Positions 9,644-18,342 of a DNA stretch of 64,000 nucleotides are shown piece after piece. A program made the translations under genes and the position numbers. The notes below the pieces were generated by a model, which saw only the letters and a program-made list of their open reading frames with translations, was not told where the DNA came from and made no database searches. Numbering within the stretch: position 1 is the stretch's first letter; the number at the start of each line of letters is the position of its first letter. The DNA is from Svornostia abyssi (GTDB lineage: Bacteria > Actinomycetota > Thermoleophilia > Solirubrobacterales > Solirubrobacteraceae), in assembly GCA_024666565.1 (NCBI GenBank), contig CP088295.1, positions 4,526,001 through 4,590,000 on the forward strand, given 5' to 3'.

Positions 9644-10878
9644 TCCATGCCCAGTGGGCCCTGCGACTCGCCGGAGAGGAACTGACGGACGAACGGGTTG
9701 TCCGAGTTGAAGAGCTCCTCCGCCGGCCCGGACTCGACGATCCGCCCGCGCCACAGCACGGAGATGTGCTCCGCAACCCGCTTGGCGGACAGGATGTCGT
9801 GGGTGATGACGACGTAGGCGCCACCGTTCTCCTGGTGGATCTCCTCGATGAGCTCGCAGAGCAGTGCGGTGCGGACCGGGTCCAGACCCGAATCCGGCTC
9901 GTCGAAGAGGACGATGTCCGGATCGAGCACGAGCGCCCGGGCGAAGCCCGCGCGCTTGCGCATGCCGCCCGACAGCTCGTTGGGCATCTTGTCCCAGGAG
10001 CCCGACAGACCGACCTCGGCAAGGCGCCGCTGGACGATCTCGCGGATCTCCTCCTCGCCCTTGTCCGTGTGCTGGCGCAGCGGGAACGCGACGTTGTCCT
10101 CGAGGTTCATCGAGCCGAAGAGCGCGCCGTCCTGGAAGAGGACGCCGAAGCGCTTGCGCATGTCGAAGAGCTCGTCGTCGGTCATGTTCGGGACCGACTC
10201 GCCGTGCACGATGACGTCGCCCTGGTCGGGGTAGAGCAGGCCGACCATGTGCTTGATGCACACGGACTTGCCGGTGCCGGACGGGCCGAGGATCATCGAG
10301 ATCTTGTCCTCGGGGATGCCCATGTTCAGGCCCTTGAGGATCTCGTTGCGGCCGAACGCCTTGTGGACGTCGACGAACTCGATCGCGTTCGGCACGCCGG
10401 CCGAGCGCTTCGGGCTGTCGTGGTACCGGTACTCCTCGTCCGCGTGGCCCTCGGGCTCGTTGACCACGGACACGCGCGGGGCTTCCACGGGCGGCTCTGC
10501 GGCGGGCGGCTCGGCAGACGACGCGGCTGCAGCCGCCGCTGCTGCCGGCGGCACGGCCTCGTACTGCGAGGTGGGCGCCTCATGGGTGGGCACGGTCTCG
10601 GGCTCGTTCGCGTAGGCGACCGGCTCGGGCTCGGGCGTCGTCCACTCCGGTGCCCACGCGGGTTCGGCCTCAGGCGCCGCCTCGGGCTCGGGCGCGGCGG
10701 CGGGCTCGGCGGCCGCGGGCTCAGCCCACGGGGCAGGCTCGGCGGCGGGCTCGGGCTCGGCGGCGGCAGGCTCCTCGGCAGGGCCGGACGGGGTCTGCGG
10801 CGTGTCGCTCATCGCCCAGCTCGGCGGCCACGCGGGCAGCTTCTCGTTGGGGTCGCGGGGGTCTTCGGGCACGGTCAT
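9640..10878 (-). CDS. Mce/Mla-type ABC transporter ATPase with long N-terminal extension
   Basis: 412 residues from ATG 10878 (MTVPEDPRDPNEKL), overlapping the permease stop (ATGA). Residues 1 to about 160 are an Ala/Pro/Glu-rich low-complexity extension. The ABC domain follows with Walker A GPSGTGKS, signature ELSGGMRKR, Walker B DIVLFDEP and the H-loop THD. This is the MlaF/MceG (Mkl) type that powers Mce/Mla permeases. In mycobacteria mceG is unlinked to the mce operons; here it sits inside the operon between permeases and MCE proteins. The extension is unusual for the family and may be disordered or interaction-mediating. Confidence 0.92.
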   Translation of the reverse strand: MTVPEDPRDPNEKLPAWPPSWAMSDTPQTPSGPAEEPAAAEPEPAAEPAPWAEPAAAEPAAAPEPEAAPEAEPAWAPEWTTPEPEPVAYANEPETVPTHEAPTSQYEAVPPAAAAAAAASSAEPPAAEPPVEAPRVSVVNEPEGHADEEYRYHDSPKRSAGVPNAIEFVDVHKAFGRNEILKGLNMGIPEDKISMILGPSGTGKSVCIKHMVGLLYPDQGDVIVHGESVPNMTDDELFDMRKRFGVLFQDGALFGSMNLEDNVAFPLRQHTDKGEEEIREIVQRRLAEVGLSGSWDKMPNELSGGMRKRAGFARALVLDPDIVLFDEPDSGLDPVRTALLCELIEEIHQENGGAYVVITHDILSAKRVAEHISVLWRGRIVESGPAEELFNSDNPFVRQFLSGESQGPLGME

Positions 10879-11684
10879 CCTCCGATCGGGGCTCGAGCGT
10901 TGCCGCCCCAGAACACCTGGGTACCGAGCATCCCGATGAGATGGACCATCACGAGATTCAGCACCATGGACTTCGCCGTCGCGGTCCCGACTCCCACGGG
11001 GCCGCCCGACGCGTTGTAGCCGTAGTAACAGCCGACCAGCACGATGACGGTGGCCATGACCATCGCCTTCGCAAGACTGAAGAACATGTCGGGTGGGTTC
11101 TGGAACATCCAGAACAACAGGAAGTACCCGCCGCTGGAGACCTCCCCGATCTGCTCGACCACCGCCAGGTAGCTGGCGAAGAAGCCGGCCCCGATCGCGA
11201 TGATGTAAAGGAACGGCAGGGTGAGCCAGGACGCGAGCAGCTTCGTCGCGCACAGGAACGTGATCGAGTTGATACCCATGACCTCGAGCGCGTCGATCTC
11301 GTCGCTGATCCGCATGGAGCCGAGCTCGGCCACGATGCCGGTGCCGATCTTCGCGGCCATCATCCAGCCGAAGGCGTAGGGCACCAGCTCGCGCAGGTTG
11401 CACAGCGCGGAGAACGTGCCGGCGTTCGCAGGCGCGCCGACCGCGCGGCTGAAGTACGCGCCCTCGATGCCGCACTGCAGCCCGACGACGAACACCAGCA
11501 CCCAGATCACGAGCGCCGAGGACATGATCAGCAGCCCGGCCTGGCGCAGCACCTCGCCGGAGTACTTGAAGACGCGCAGATCGATGATCTGCAGCAGCAC
11601 CTTGCCCAGGAACTTGACGATCTCGCCGAAGCTCGCGAACCAGTCGCGCGGGACGGCGGTCCACGAGTCGGAGGGCGTCGCCAT
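10875..11684 (-). CDS. MlaE/YrbE-family permease B
   Basis: 269 residues from ATG 11684 (MATPSDSWTAVPRDWFASFG), overlapping the first permease's stop by one base; a longer upstream extension in frame would overlap that gene and is rejected. It has several hydrophobic helices and the conserved cytoplasmic stretch ELGSMRISDEIDALEVMGIN, the MlaE/YrbE signature that couples to the ATPase. It pairs with permease A to form the membrane core of the Mce importer. Confidence 0.93.
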   Translation of the reverse strand: MATPSDSWTAVPRDWFASFGEIVKFLGKVLLQIIDLRVFKYSGEVLRQAGLLIMSSALVIWVLVFVVGLQCGIEGAYFSRAVGAPANAGTFSALCNLRELVPYAFGWMMAAKIGTGIVAELGSMRISDEIDALEVMGINSITFLCATKLLASWLTLPFLYIIAIGAGFFASYLAVVEQIGEVSSGGYFLLFWMFQNPPDMFFSLAKAMVMATVIVLVGCYYGYNASGGPVGVGTATAKSMVLNLVMVHLIGMLGTQVFWGGNARAPIGG

Positions 11685-12487
11685 CAGCGGATCACCTGGA
11701 TCTCGGGGTTCGTCGCCAGCAGCGTCTGCGTGAAGACGTAGTTGAAGGAGAAGACCGCGATGAACGTGATCACGACGGCCGAGTTGACGGCCCGGCCCAC
11801 GCCCTCGGCGCCGCCGGACGCCGTCATGCCCTTGTAACAGCAGACGATCGCGATGATCGCGCCGAAGAGGGTGCACTTCACGAACGAGCCCCAGAGGTCG
11901 ATGACCGACGCGTTCGTGAGGAACGTGGCCCAGAACGGGCCGAGCTCCAGGCCCGAGGTCGTCGTCGCCAGGACGCCGCCGAACACGCCGAAGATCACGG
12001 CGTACACGTCGAAGAGGCCCGTCACGATCATGAGCGCCAGGAAGCGCGGGACGACGAGGTTCTTCACCGGGTCGACGCCGAGGACCTGCAGCGCGTCGAG
12101 TTCCTCGCGGATCTTGCGGGCGCCGAGGTCGGCGGTGATCGCGGTGCCCGCCACGCCCGCCAGCACGATCGCGGTCACGAACGGCGCGAACTCACGGATG
12201 GCGGCGAGGACGAAGAACCCGCCCAGCCGGTCCGGCGCGCCGAAGATGTTGAGGAAGTTGATGGCCTGGATGCCCGCGGCGCCGTAGCTGACGGCGACGG
12301 TGGAGATGAGCAGCGGGAACCAGCACAGCCGAACCGCGAAGAGGAACTGCGAGATGAACTCGCCGCCGTAGGGGAACGGCGGGCGCACGGCCGACACGAC
12401 GGTCTTCCCGGTCAGGATCATCATGTCGCCGACTTCCTCCAGCGCATTCTTGGCTGGGGCCAGCCTGCGGTCGGCGAAGCTGCTCAA
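11684..12487 (-). CDS. MlaE/YrbE-family permease A
   Basis: 267 residues, first gene of the Mce operon. Start assigned to TTG 12487 (MSSFADRRLAPAKNALEEVG), preceded by a GAGAGAAGG Shine-Dalgarno-like stretch; downstream ATGs (residue 22 onward) would cut into the conserved N-terminal amphipathic helix. Signature ADLGARKIREELDALQVLGV is present. Five to six TM helices. It partners permease B and the ATPase. Confidence 0.92.
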   Translation of the reverse strand: MSSFADRRLAPAKNALEEVGDMMILTGKTVVSAVRPPFPYGGEFISQFLFAVRLCWFPLLISTVAVSYGAAGIQAINFLNIFGAPDRLGGFFVLAAIREFAPFVTAIVLAGVAGTAITADLGARKIREELDALQVLGVDPVKNLVVPRFLALMIVTGLFDVYAVIFGVFGGVLATTTSGLELGPFWATFLTNASVIDLWGSFVKCTLFGAIIAIVCCYKGMTASGGAEGVGRAVNSAVVITFIAVFSFNYVFTQTLLATNPEIQVIR

Positions 12488-12705
12488 CGGACCTTCTCTC
12501 TCCTCACAACGGACGGGGTGACGCCCGGGCCTGATCCTGCCTGCCGCAGGCGCCGGGAGCCGAAGCGTATGCGAAGCGCCGGAGGAGTGTCCAACGAGAA
12601 CGTGAGGGCTAACGCGGACTCAACACAGCGACCCCGCACGATTCGGGCCGCACGATCCTCGGGACAGGCACTCGCGGTCCGCGCGCTGTGCTACGTTCGC
12701 CGCCG
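12488..12705. promoter_or_regulatory. Divergent intergenic region, Mce operon / lipoprotein gene
   Basis: 218 bp separating the minus-strand Mce operon from the plus-strand lipoprotein gene. On the plus strand TACGTT (12692-12697) lies exactly 8 nt before ATG 12706, a -10 hexamer placed for leaderless transcription as seen at several other genes here. I see no convincing -10 for the Mce operon and no clear operator palindrome. Confidence 0.45.
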
Positions 12706-13299
12706 ATGCGGGGGTCTGCGGCGTTCGTCCGATGTGTCGCGCCGGCGGCTGTGGTTGGCCTGCTGGCCCTCTCCGGCTGCGGTGATTCGGAGGACGATCA
12801 GCAGGGCGCCGACGACAAGGCCGGCACCTACACCGTCGACGTCGTCACCGCGAGCTTCCCGCGCCGGCAGCAGCTTTCTCAGGAGGCGACGCTGCGCGTC
12901 ACCGTCCGCAACGCGGGCACGGAGACCATTCCGAACGTGGCGGTGTCGCTCGAGGGCATCAACGTGCTCAACGAACAGCCGGGGATCGCCGATCCGCGAT
13001 CACCGGTGTGGATCGTCGACAACGCCCCGCGCGCAGGCGTCACGGCCTACGTCAGCACGTGGGCGCTCGGCGCCCTGAAGCCGAACGCCGAGCAGGAGTA
13101 CGTCTGGCAGATGACGCCGGTCGTGCCGGGCGAGCACAAGCTGAGCTGGCGGGTCGCCGGGAACCTGACGGGCAGCGCGAAGGCCGAGCTCGAGGGCGGA
13201 GGCGTGCCGGAAGGCACGTTCAACGTCCGGGTCCGCTCCCGGCCCAAGCCGACCCGTGTCAATCCGGAGACCGGAGCGATCGTCGGCCCGGTGCAGTGA
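12706..13299 (+). CDS. Secreted lipoprotein of unknown function with an Ig-like/CARDB-like fold
   Basis: 197 residues. Signal peptide with lipobox LLALSGC (Cys about residue 26), acidic linker, then one beta-rich domain (VTVRNAGTETIPNVAVSLEG) typical of CARDB or fibronectin-like modules that recognise partner proteins. An in-frame GTG at 12688 exists, but ATG 12706 is favoured because TACGTT sits 8 nt upstream (leaderless). First of three co-oriented genes; the next follows after about 35 nt. No catalytic motif is visible. Confidence 0.75.
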   Translation: MRGSAAFVRCVAPAAVVGLLALSGCGDSEDDQQGADDKAGTYTVDVVTASFPRRQQLSQEATLRVTVRNAGTETIPNVAVSLEGINVLNEQPGIADPRSPVWIVDNAPRAGVTAYVSTWALGALKPNAEQEYVWQMTPVVPGEHKLSWRVAGNLTGSAKAELEGGGVPEGTFNVRVRSRPKPTRVNPETGAIVGPVQ

Positions 13300-13334
13300 G
13301 CGCGTCGCCCGGCGGACCGCCTACCGTGGCGGAG

Positions 13335-13959
13335 ATGGACGTGACGGAAGACCCTCAGCGGTTCGAGGCCGCCTCGCTGGCGGCGCTGTTCGGCGCGGTC
13401 CTGCTCCTGGTGAGCCCGTTCCTGACGTGGTTCGACCCGGGCGGCAGCGCCTGGAGCATGTTCGAGCTGCTCGACCTGCTGCTGGTGGGCATCGCGCTGT
13501 ACGTCGGCGTGACGGCCACGACGCGCCTGCTCGACGTCGACCAGGGCGCCGACCCGCGCGGCGTGCCGATCGCCCGGCGGAATTGCGCTCGCCGCCGTGT
13601 TCGCGACGCTCCTCGAGCCGCCGCCGGTCGCCGTGGACTCGAGCACGGGCTTCGGCGTGTGGCTGGCGCTGTTCGGCGCGGTCATCATCACGGCCGCCGG
13701 ACTGCTCGACCTCGCTCGCGTCTCGGTCACCGTCAGCGTCGGCGCGCGCGAGGACGAGGGGGAGGCGAACGCGCCGATCCGGACGGAGCACCGTCCGCAG
13801 ACCTGGACCCCGCCCGCCCCGCCTGCGTCGCCTGCCCCGGAGACCACCGTCATGCCGCGGTCCTCCCCCGCCTCGACCGAGGCGCCGCCGAGCCGATCAC
13901 CGTCCCTGCTGCGGCCGAACGACCCGCCGCGCACGGACCAGGTCCCCGAGGGCGACTGA
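13335..13959 (+). CDS. Small membrane protein, hypothetical (frameshifted)
   Basis: About 207 residues once one extra base is removed near the CCC at 13573-13575. Begins MDVTEDPQRFEAASLAALFG; two to three TM helices before the break (LLLVSPFLTWFDPGG and ELLDLLLVGIALYVG) and two after it (IALAAVFATLLEPPP and VWLALFGAVIITAAGLLDL), then a Pro/Ser/Thr-rich cytoplasmic or disordered tail. Its stop overlaps the next start (TGATG). No recognised family; the N-terminal FLTWFD pattern resembles small four-TM actinobacterial proteins of unknown role. Confidence 0.65.
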
Positions 13960-14855
13960 TGGCCGTCGGCGAGGCGCGCTCGTCGAAGCCCGGCCGCGAC
14001 GCGGTCCGCTTCGAGGTCGCGCGCAGCGTCCTCGTGCCCGCGCACGAGCACGTCGCCGTCCTGGAGCTCGAGGGGACGTTCCACGCCTCGGCACGCCGGT
14101 CGGTCGGCCGTCCGCGCCTGATCGTGACGTCGGGGGGCGGGTCCACCGAGGTCAAGGCCCTCGACGCGCGGCCCGCCCACGCCGGGCCGAAGCCGAAGGC
14201 CTGGAGCGCCGCGTTCCCGATCCCGCGGGCCGTCGCGGACGCCGACGACGCGGTGTACGCGCTGGCGATCGGGCGTTCGCTCACCCTCGACCTCCCAGCT
14301 CCCGTCCACGGCACGCTGCCGGCGCAGCCTCAAGATGAGGTAGAGGGTCAGACTTGGGGGTCGATGGTCGTCGATCTCTCCGAGGCGCGGCGCGAACTCG
14401 CCGAGGCCCAGAACGACCTCGCGCGCGCGCAGGAGGAGATCGAGCGCCTGCGGACCGAGGCCGAAACGGCCCGTGCCGAGCGCGATGCCGCGGCCGAGAC
14501 CCCAAGACCGCGCGTCACGTGGCTCGAGGAGGTCGAAGCCGAGGCCGCCGCCTCGACCAACGGCGACGGCCCGCACCACGACGATGAGGACGACGAACCG
14601 CATGACGACGAGGAGTACGGGGACGCCCCCCTGCCCGTCCTCACCGGCCGCCGCGTCAGCACCCCGCCGACGACCGAGCACGAGGCCGTCTACGAGGCGA
14701 CCCTGAAGCGCATCCAGGCCGACCGCCGCGCCCGCATGCGCCGCCGGCGCATCTGGGGCCGGATCCTCGCCCTCGTGCTCTTCCTCGTCGCCGCGGCGGC
14801 GATCTACATCGTGGTGACCGGCGAGGTCGGCGTCGACCTCCTCGAGATCTTCTAG
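13959..14855 (+). CDS. Coiled-coil protein with C-terminal membrane anchor, hypothetical
   Basis: 298 residues from ATG 13959, coupled to the previous gene. N-terminal 125 residues form a predicted beta-rich globular domain. A coiled coil follows (about 130-175, EARRELAEAQNDLARAQEEI), then an acidic Asp/Glu/His linker, then basic RRARMRRRRIWGR and a single TM helix (ILALVLFLVAAAAIYIVV) ending eleven residues from the C-terminus. That is a tail-anchored, cytoplasm-facing layout. Probably works with the preceding membrane protein. Function unknown. Confidence 0.7.
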   Translation: MAVGEARSSKPGRDAVRFEVARSVLVPAHEHVAVLELEGTFHASARRSVGRPRLIVTSGGGSTEVKALDARPAHAGPKPKAWSAAFPIPRAVADADDAVYALAIGRSLTLDLPAPVHGTLPAQPQDEVEGQTWGSMVVDLSEARRELAEAQNDLARAQEEIERLRTEAETARAERDAAAETPRPRVTWLEEVEAEAAASTNGDGPHHDDEDDEPHDDEEYGDAPLPVLTGRRVSTPPTTEHEAVYEATLKRIQADRRARMRRRRIWGRILALVLFLVAAAAIYIVVTGEVGVDLLEIF

Positions 14856-15457
14856 CGCCCCGCCAGACCGATCGCGGCCTGGATCGCCCCCTCGAGCGTG
14901 CCCGTCGCGAGGTCGCGCAGCTCGTCCCGCGTGACGGTCCGTTCATCGAGCCACGACAGCCCAGCGGTGACGAGAAAGCCCACCCACGCACGCACCGCCA
15001 GGGCGACGGCAGGGTCGTCGGCGAGGTCGCCGATGATCTCGCGCAGGCCCTCCCGGATGTTCTTGGACTGAATGACCCACCGCCCCTCGACCAGCGCCAG
15101 CATCTCCGCGTCCCCGCTGAACGCGCCCTGGTGGATGGCCCGGTAGCCATCCGCATGTGCCTCGACGTACGCCAGGTAGCCGTCGACGCTTGCGCGCAAC
15201 CGGTCGCGCGGCGGGACCGACGGGTCGGGCATGGTCGCCGCAGCGAGCTCGTCGACGTGCAGGCGTACGACCTCGTGGAACAGCTCCCGCTTCGTCGGGA
15301 AGTAGTGGTAGACGAGCGCACGGGAGACGCCCGCGGCCTCGGCGACCTCATCCACCCAGATGTCGTCGAAGGACCGGCTGCCGAACAGCTCGGCGGACAC
15401 GCGCAGCAGTTGCTCGCGGCGGGCCTCCGTGGACATGCGGGTTCTCGGCGTGGGCAT
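14852..15457 (-). CDS. TetR-family transcriptional regulator
   Basis: 201 residues from ATG 15457 (MPTPRTRMSTEARREQLLRV). N-terminal HTH about residues 12-60 with VDEVAEAAGVSRALVYHYF, the conserved TetR core. The C-terminal ligand and dimer domain is all-helical. It lies 45 nt downstream of, and co-oriented with, a secreted esterase gene, so the two may form an operon. Its 3' end overlaps the coiled-coil gene by four bases (convergent). Target and ligand unknown. Confidence 0.9.
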   Translation of the reverse strand: MPTPRTRMSTEARREQLLRVSAELFGSRSFDDIWVDEVAEAAGVSRALVYHYFPTKRELFHEVVRLHVDELAAATMPDPSVPPRDRLRASVDGYLAYVEAHADGYRAIHQGAFSGDAEMLALVEGRWVIQSKNIREGLREIIGDLADDPAVALAVRAWVGFLVTAGLSWLDERTVTRDELRDLATGTLEGAIQAAIGLAGR

Positions 15458-15501
15458 GGGCCGCCCATTCTGCCGACCCGCGTGGCCCGGCGCGGGACTC
15501 G

Positions 15502-16662
15502 TCACGCTGGACATGGCGCCGTCAGGTCCACCGTTCCCGGCAGCGTGAGGCTCCGACGACACCCGGCGGGAGTCGACAGGGTCACCGTGCCCGACCCCTC
15601 GGCGACGAGGCGCGCCCCGTCCCGGCGCAGCACGAGCGGCGCCGCCGGGCGGGCACCGAGGTCGAAGCCGACCCCCCATGCGCTGCCCCGCTGCATCATC
15701 GTGGTGTAGCGCCACTGCACCGGCGCGTCGGGCACCGGGGCGAACGGGTCCCACTCGGTGAGCATCCGCCGGACGTCCTGGCGCCAGTACCACCAGTCGT
15801 GGATCCCGCGCCGCCACCACGTGGTGACGTCGACGTCCGCCGCACGGAGCCGGCGCGCGAGCGCGGCGGACCACACCTTCATCGTCGCCTCCGCCCCGCC
15901 GAGGCCGATGATCTGCAGGGGCTGGTCGCGCGCTGCCGGGACCGGGATCCCGTCGCCGTTGGTGATGAGCACGCGGGTGTCGCGCAGGTTCTCGCGCAGC
16001 ATGAGGAAGTCGTGGGCGCGGACGTAGGACCCGTACGGCGGGCCGAAGATCTGCGTGTGGGACGCTCGGGCGATCGGATACATGAACTCCGACAGCCAGG
16101 CCTGGCGGATGTCGACGATCCCGGACAGGGACGCTGCGGCCCCGAAGTACTCGGGCAGCTGGCTGGCGAGGTACAGCGCGCCGTAGCCCCCCATGGAGAT
16201 CCCGGCGATCGCGTGGTGCCGGCGCCCGGGCAGGATCCGGAACCGCGCGTGCAGCTGCGGAATCAGCTCCTCGAGGTAGTAGCGAGCCCAGGCCCGGCGC
16301 CTGCGCGGGCCCTCGCTGTACCAGTCGACGTTCAGCGAGCGGCCCGCTTCGGGCATGACGACGATGACGTCGGCGTCTCCCACCACCGCACGGGCGTCGC
16401 CGTATCTCGGGTCCAGCCAGGTGCGGTAGTCGTCGGAGATACCGTGCAGCAGGTAGAGCACGGGATACGCCCGCGACCCGTCATATCCCTCGGGCAGCAG
16501 CACGTTGGCACGGAGGTCACGCAGGGCGCTGTTGAGGACCGGTTCCCGCGGATCGACGTTCCCCGCGCTGGGCACGTCGATCGTGACGAGCTGCGGCGCG
16601 GCCGACGCAGCGGGCGCGCAGAGCGCGACCAGCGCAAGGACCAGAATTGTCACGTTACGCAT
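15502..16662 (-). CDS. Secreted alpha/beta-hydrolase, esterase D / antigen 85-like
   Basis: 386 residues. Signal peptide (MRNVTILVLALVALCAPAAS, cleavage after ASA). PF00756-type fold: VLYLLHGISDDYRTWLDPRY carries the oxyanion HG motif, GISMGGYGAL the nucleophile Ser, and TWWRRGIHDWWYW the likely catalytic His. The C-terminal 70 residues form an extra beta-rich domain. The family includes mycolyltransferases, S-formylglutathione hydrolases and feruloyl esterases; secretion favours acyl transfer to or hydrolysis of an envelope or extracellular ester. Divergent from the PIG-L gene. Confidence 0.85.
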   Translation of the reverse strand: MRNVTILVLALVALCAPAASAAPQLVTIDVPSAGNVDPREPVLNSALRDLRANVLLPEGYDGSRAYPVLYLLHGISDDYRTWLDPRYGDARAVVGDADVIVVMPEAGRSLNVDWYSEGPRRRRAWARYYLEELIPQLHARFRILPGRRHHAIAGISMGGYGALYLASQLPEYFGAAASLSGIVDIRQAWLSEFMYPIARASHTQIFGPPYGSYVRAHDFLMLRENLRDTRVLITNGDGIPVPAARDQPLQIIGLGGAEATMKVWSAALARRLRAADVDVTTWWRRGIHDWWYWRQDVRRMLTEWDPFAPVPDAPVQWRYTTMMQRGSAWGVGFDLGARPAAPLVLRRDGARLVAEGSGTVTLSTPAGCRRSLTLPGTVDLTAPCPA

Positions 16663-16697
16663 AGTTACGCCGATAATGAGAGCATAACTGACCGCTG

Positions 16698-17504
16698 ATG
16701 GCCAGCCCGCCGCCGCACGCCCCGACCGTCCTCCACGTCGCCCCGCATCCGGACGACGAGTGCCTCGGCGCCGGCCCCACGCTGCTCGCCCTCCGCGCCC
16801 ACGGCTGGCGGGTGGTGAACCTCGCCTGCTCCTACGGCAGCGCGGAGGCAGCGCCGCGGCGCCGCGATGAACTCACGCGTGCGTGCTCCGTGCTCGGGTT
16901 CGAGCTGCGTGACCTCGAGCCCACCGCGCCGCTGCGCTCGAGCGAGGCGCAGGCGACGATCGCGCGCGGCGTCGGCGCAGCGCTCGACGAGCTGGCCCCC
17001 GCACTGGTGGTCGGGCCCGACCCGCACGACGCCCACCCCGCCCATGAGGCGGTGGGGCGCGGCGTGCGCGACGCGCTCCACACCCGCGAGGTGCGGCCGC
17101 GCTGGTGGTGCTGGAACCTGTGGGGCGCCGCCGCGCGGCCGACGCTGTTCGCGCCGTGCGCCCCGATGCACCTCGACACCGTCGCGCAGGCGCTGCGCGA
17201 GCACGCCGGTGAGGTGGCCCGCACCGACTACGTCGCGGCGCTCTACGCTCGCGCGCGGCTGCAGGCCACCCTCGGCGGAGAGCTCGTCTTCGGCTGGGGC
17301 GCCACGCCCCCGGGCGGCGTGGAGGGCGCCGACCTGCTCACCGAGGTGCTCACGGATCGCACGCCCGGCTGGCAGGCCGCGGCGCCGCGGCGCCTCGATC
17401 CCGCCGACCCCCTCGCGTCCGCGGCCCCCGGCCACGACCTCGGCGGACTGCTCTGGGAGCCCAGCCCGCGGGCGCGGGCCGAACGGGCGGAACCCGATGC
17501 CTGA
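16698..17504 (+). CDS. PIG-L family deacetylase (1)
   Basis: 268 residues. Zinc motif APHPDDECLGAG at residues 15-26 and the second metal motif HDAHPAHEAVG near 111-121, both as in MshB/BshB/PIG-L N-acetylglucosaminyl deacetylases. ATG 16698 has ATAACT 8 nt upstream, compatible with a leaderless start. Overlaps a second PIG-L gene by 8 nt, so the two are co-translated. With the facing glycosyltransferase it suggests synthesis of a de-N-acetylated glycoconjugate; the substrate is not determinable here. Confidence 0.87.
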   Translation: MASPPPHAPTVLHVAPHPDDECLGAGPTLLALRAHGWRVVNLACSYGSAEAAPRRRDELTRACSVLGFELRDLEPTAPLRSSEAQATIARGVGAALDELAPALVVGPDPHDAHPAHEAVGRGVRDALHTREVRPRWWCWNLWGAAARPTLFAPCAPMHLDTVAQALREHAGEVARTDYVAALYARARLQATLGGELVFGWGATPPGGVEGADLLTEVLTDRTPGWQAAAPRRLDPADPLASAAPGHDLGGLLWEPSPRARAERAEPDA

Positions 17505-18342
17505 CGTCGTCGTCCTCTCCCCCCATCTCGACGACGCCGCCCTGAGCCTGGGCGCGTGGATCACCGGGCAGGCGCGGGCCGGCGCACGCATCGAGGTGTG
17601 GACGGTGTACACCGCGGGCCCGCCTCCCGACACGCTGCCGGAGCGCCTGCAGCCGTTCGGCGACTACGCGACCCGGATCGCGGAGGACGTCCGCGCGGTC
17701 GGCCGGCTGGGCGCGACGCCCAGGCACCTCGACGTCTGGGAGCGCATCTGGCGCGACCCGCCGCTGCGTTCCCTGCGCGACGCGTTCCGGACCCCGCAGG
17801 ACCCGGCCGCATTCACGGAGCGCGACCGCGCGGCGACGATCACGGCGGCGGCGCTGGACACGGGCGCGCAGGTCTGCGCACCCTTGGGCATCGGCAACCA
17901 CGTCGACCACGTCGAGCTCGCCCTCGGCGCCCTCGATGCCGCGCTGCAGCGCGACGCCCGGCAGCAGGTCGCGTTCTACGAGGACTTCTACGCGCTGAGC
18001 GAGACGCTCCGGCGCCGGCACCCGATCGCGCGGCGCCGCCCGCTGCCGTGGTGGCGGACGCCGGGCTGGGCCGCCCCACCCGCCGGAGCGCTGCTGCGCG
18101 CCGGTGCGCTCATTCCCCGCGGCCCGTCGCTCGACCGCTACCGCCCGGACGCCGCGACGACGCGGTGGCGCTGCGAGCCGCAGTCCGTCGACCCAGGCGG
18201 CGAGCAGGCCAAGCTCGCCGCCATCGCGGAGTACGCGTCGCAGGCCGCGCTACTCGGACCGGCTGCCCGCCTGCTCCCGGCCGTGATCCGTCGTGCGCAC
18301 CGGGCGCACGGCGGCGAGTTGCTCTGGCGGATGGAGCAGTGA
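17497..18342 (+). CDS. PIG-L family deacetylase (2)
   Basis: 281 residues from ATG 17497. Metal motif SPHLDDAALSLG at residues 8-19 and GNHVDHVELA near 130. The usual HPDDE appears as HLDDA, so the catalytic-base Asp is kept but the Glu is replaced by Ala; activity is plausible but substrate specificity may differ from copy 1. The final 93 bp overlap the 3' end of the convergent glycosyltransferase gene. Tandem divergent PIG-L paralogues usually act on different sugars of one pathway. Confidence 0.83.
   Translation: MPDVVVLSPHLDDAALSLGAWITGQARAGARIEVWTVYTAGPPPDTLPERLQPFGDYATRIAEDVRAVGRLGATPRHLDVWERIWRDPPLRSLRDAFRTPQDPAAFTERDRAATITAAALDTGAQVCAPLGIGNHVDHVELALGALDAALQRDARQQVAFYEDFYALSETLRRRHPIARRRPLPWWRTPGWAAPPAGALLRAGALIPRGPSLDRYRPDAATTRWRCEPQSVDPGGEQAKLAAIAEYASQAALLGPAARLLPAVIRRAHRAHGGELLWRMEQ

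Noticed and set aside
13008-14855. A 615-residue plus-strand protein
   Set aside because: It begins inside the lipoprotein gene in another frame; only the part from 13959 is a real gene.
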